Source: Chitinophagaceae bacterium DXS (lineage in GTDB: Bacteria > Bacteroidota > Bacteroidia > Chitinophagales > Chitinophagaceae). From it: a stretch of DNA of 64,000 nucleotides. How positions within the stretch are numbered: the stretch's first letter is position 1; each line of letters begins with the position of its first letter. Below the pieces are notes generated by a model that worked only from the letters and a program-made list of their open reading frames with translations, made no database searches and was not told where the DNA came from. The stretch covers positions 5,484,209 through 5,548,208 of the forward strand of contig CP128386.1 of the NCBI GenBank assembly GCA_030345135.1, read 5' to 3'. This document shows, piece by piece, positions 62,535 through 64,000 of the stretch. Both the position numbers and the translations under genes were made by a program.

Positions 62535-63265
62535 AGAACTATTCGTAAACTTTAACGGTAATATTCAAAGAATCATTCCTGTGTTTGGCAAAAATAGCGT
62601 CGAATCAAAGCCCCCCGCGCCCGTGTCTTGCGGACACGGGCGCGGTTAATTGGTAAAGAAGGTGGAAATAAAAACATCCTTGCAGTACAATTATTGTTTG
62701 TGATAATTCCCAAAACCACTACAGGCATTGTTCTAATCTTCAAATAACAAAGCTGTTCTTGCTTAAAATATATAGAGAAAGTATGTGCGAGTATCAAGCA
62801 GACCCGGAAAAGACTTAAATAAGCATTAATCTGCGTCACAAATCCTTATAGCTTTACACTCTGGTAACAGCTGTCCTAAGTTAAGCGCCACACAAAGCCT
62901 AGTGCAGTCTTATTTTACCCGACAAATAGCCACCTATTTGTGTAGCAAAAACGTCTGTAACCCGCTCGGCTTGCGCCATGCTGGGATATGCTCTGATCTT
63001 TTTTCCATCAAGGATGAATTATCATTTATATGAATCATCGGAAAAAATCAACCGTCTTGATCTCATTGAACCATGACATTTTTTTAAGAATATCCCTAAT
63101 ACGAACGTTGTTTTTCCTCGCGTTGCATTTAAGAAAAGTGGCTCAATTATTACTACGGTCACAATAATCTATGTCGGAGAGTGTCTGGTAAAGAATGTAC
63201 CCTGGACTTACATCTCGATATATGCTGCGTCGATCCTTCTTTTAGTTTGAACGGATCACATAGAA
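62535..63265. other. 0.73-kb gene-free spacer
   Basis: No ORF with credible homology. It contains a very stable GC hairpin (62616-62644) of unknown purpose and otherwise shows nothing identifiable. Confidence 0.4.
62616..62644. repeat. Perfect GC-rich hairpin
   Basis: CGCGCCCGTGTC (62616-62627), loop TTGCG, GACACGGGCGCG (62633-62644): a perfect 12-bp stem, 10 of 12 pairs G-C, in AT-rich surroundings. There is no T-run on either side, so it is not a standard terminator. Could be a protein-binding palindrome or a scar of a repeat element. Confidence 0.6.
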
Positions 63266-64000
63266 TTATGTAAAATGCGGCTTACCTTCTGAAACAAAAA
63301 GGTACAGATAATCGCTGATGACAATTCCCCAACCAGAGTGGCTACAAGTTTCATAACATTCTTTATCCCGTGTAAGCCCTACATGGGTAAACCGAAGTTC
63401 AGTTTTACCATTATTGCCCGAAAGCCAAAAGATCATTTTAGTCCCCGTCCATTCATGCTTGTCTTGTTGTAGCCAGGCAAGTTCACTTTCGGTGACTAGC
63501 CATACCAGTCTCTCATCGTGTACAAGTTCAATGACCTGTTGTTTTGAATAATGTGCGCCAGGATGACCGATCGAAAACTCGTCATGCAACTTCAGCGCGC
63601 TGCCGGTGAGATCCCTGCCGCCCCACCATCTAGCGACATCTTTGGTCAGTGCATTGAATACCACTCCTGCCGATTTATTGAATTCAATTGCCAACGAAAA
63701 ATCGTCTTTTGTTTTACCATGCACGAGATAATTATACAGCAACTCCTTCACTGTCAATTGGCAGATATGAACAAGCCTTTCGACTTCATCGGCCAAAACG
63801 ATACCGTCATAGGTATATGTAATCTGTGTTGTAGCATTTGTAGCAACCAGATCAAAAATCATTTTGGTGCCCGTCCACTCAAAGCCATCGGTTTTGCGAA
63901 GGCTTTCGGTTGTGATCCATGCAAATCGTTTGCCCGGTTCGAAATCAATTACCTTGTTTTTAGAATAATGATCCTCACCCGCTCGTAATGTGAACTCAAC
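63266..64000 (-). CDS. Double SRPBCC (AHSA1/START-like) protein, cut by the window edge
   Basis: The frame is open from the window edge to a stop at 63266 (over 240 residues). Two SRPBCC modules: the first, incomplete, reads VIDFEPGKRFAWIT and GFEWTGTKMIFDLVA; the second DDFSLAIEFNKSAGVVFNAL, KDVARWWGG, HYSKQQVIELVHDERLVWLV and GTKMIFWLSGNNGKTELRFTHVGL. SRPBCC folds bind hydrophobic ligands; AHSA1-like bacterial members are of unknown function. The ATG at 63862 lies inside module 1, so the true start is outside the window. Confidence 0.85.
   Translation of the reverse strand, partial: VEFTLRAGEDHYSKNKVIDFEPGKRFAWITTESLRKTDGFEWTGTKMIFDLVATNATTQITYTYDGIVLADEVERLVHICQLTVKELLYNYLVHGKTKDDFSLAIEFNKSAGVVFNALTKDVARWWGGRDLTGSALKLHDEFSIGHPGAHYSKQQVIELVHDERLVWLVTESELAWLQQDKHEWTGTKMIFWLSGNNGKTELRFTHVGLTRDKECYETCSHSGWGIVISDYLYLFVSEGKPHFT

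Noticed and set aside
62573-62839. Minus-strand 88-residue frame over the GC hairpin
   Set aside because: Composition is irregular, it runs through a perfect hairpin, and no homology is apparent.
63551-63988. Plus-strand 145-residue frame at the right edge
   Set aside because: Antisense to a clear SRPBCC coding frame whose conserved motifs explain the sequence.

Overview
The window reads as chromosomal DNA of a Bacteroidota bacterium, most likely family Chitinophagaceae (Chitinophaga/Niastella-like). The reasons are two SusC/SusD pairs, DUF3823, DUF4402 and DUF6520 families, a TAnnTTTG-type promoter box, lipoproteins with Bacteroidota-style signal peptides and many PAS/TPR sensor kinases. 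The genus is inference. No rRNA, tRNA, CRISPR array or intact transposase was seen.

Layout. (1) 1-8694: polysaccharide-utilisation locus 1 (PUL1) on the minus strand: a GH30-like hydrolase, SusC, SusD, a CehA/McbA-type metallohydrolase and the start of a further exported protein, with a divergent AraC regulator. (2) 8748-10771: an SSB remnant and a short-chain dehydrogenase/TetR pair with two matching palindromic operators. (3) 10877-23605: PUL2 on the minus strand: SusC, SusD, a DUF3823 lipoprotein, a lipoprotein with three copies of one glycan-binding-like domain, two tandem GH43 enzymes, a GH71/99-like enzyme and an SGNH/alpha-beta-hydrolase fusion. (4) 23606-26382: gene-poor DNA with two pseudogenes (PepSY-like, alpha/beta hydrolase).

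(5) 26522-46157: a GAF/sigma-54 activator followed by about nineteen closely packed plus-strand genes. They encode an isochorismatase-like hydrolase, porin, exported M17 N-domain, amidohydrolase, DoxX, Dps, YoaK, a TPR histidine kinase with a sigma-54 response regulator, TMEM175, alpha/beta hydrolase, pirin, a receiver-like protein, ring-cleaving dioxygenase, MFS exporter, MhqD-like esterase, a small acetyltransferase, FAD monooxygenase and ABM protein. A -24/-12 promoter and a palindrome shared with the activator's own upstream region make this a likely sigma-54 regulon. The content (MhqO-, MhqP- and MhqD-like proteins, pirin, Dps) suggests defence against quinones or other electrophilic aromatics.

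(6) 46158-48400: decayed DNA with a frameshifted histidine kinase. (7) 48405-53561: the most novel-looking locus, a chaperone-usher-like set (DUF4402 subunit, PapD-like chaperone, second DUF4402 subunit, divergent usher-like outer-membrane protein) behind three 21-bp direct repeats and a TAGCTTTG promoter box. A decayed response regulator overlaps its 3' end. (8) 54613-59432: a MEDS/multi-PAS histidine kinase with its NarL-type regulator, and a lone receiver. (9) 59518-64000: a scarred accessory zone with truncated EF-Tu-like and MauE-like genes, a DUF6520 protein, a second SSB remnant, a DUF932 protein and an SRPBCC protein cut by the window edge.
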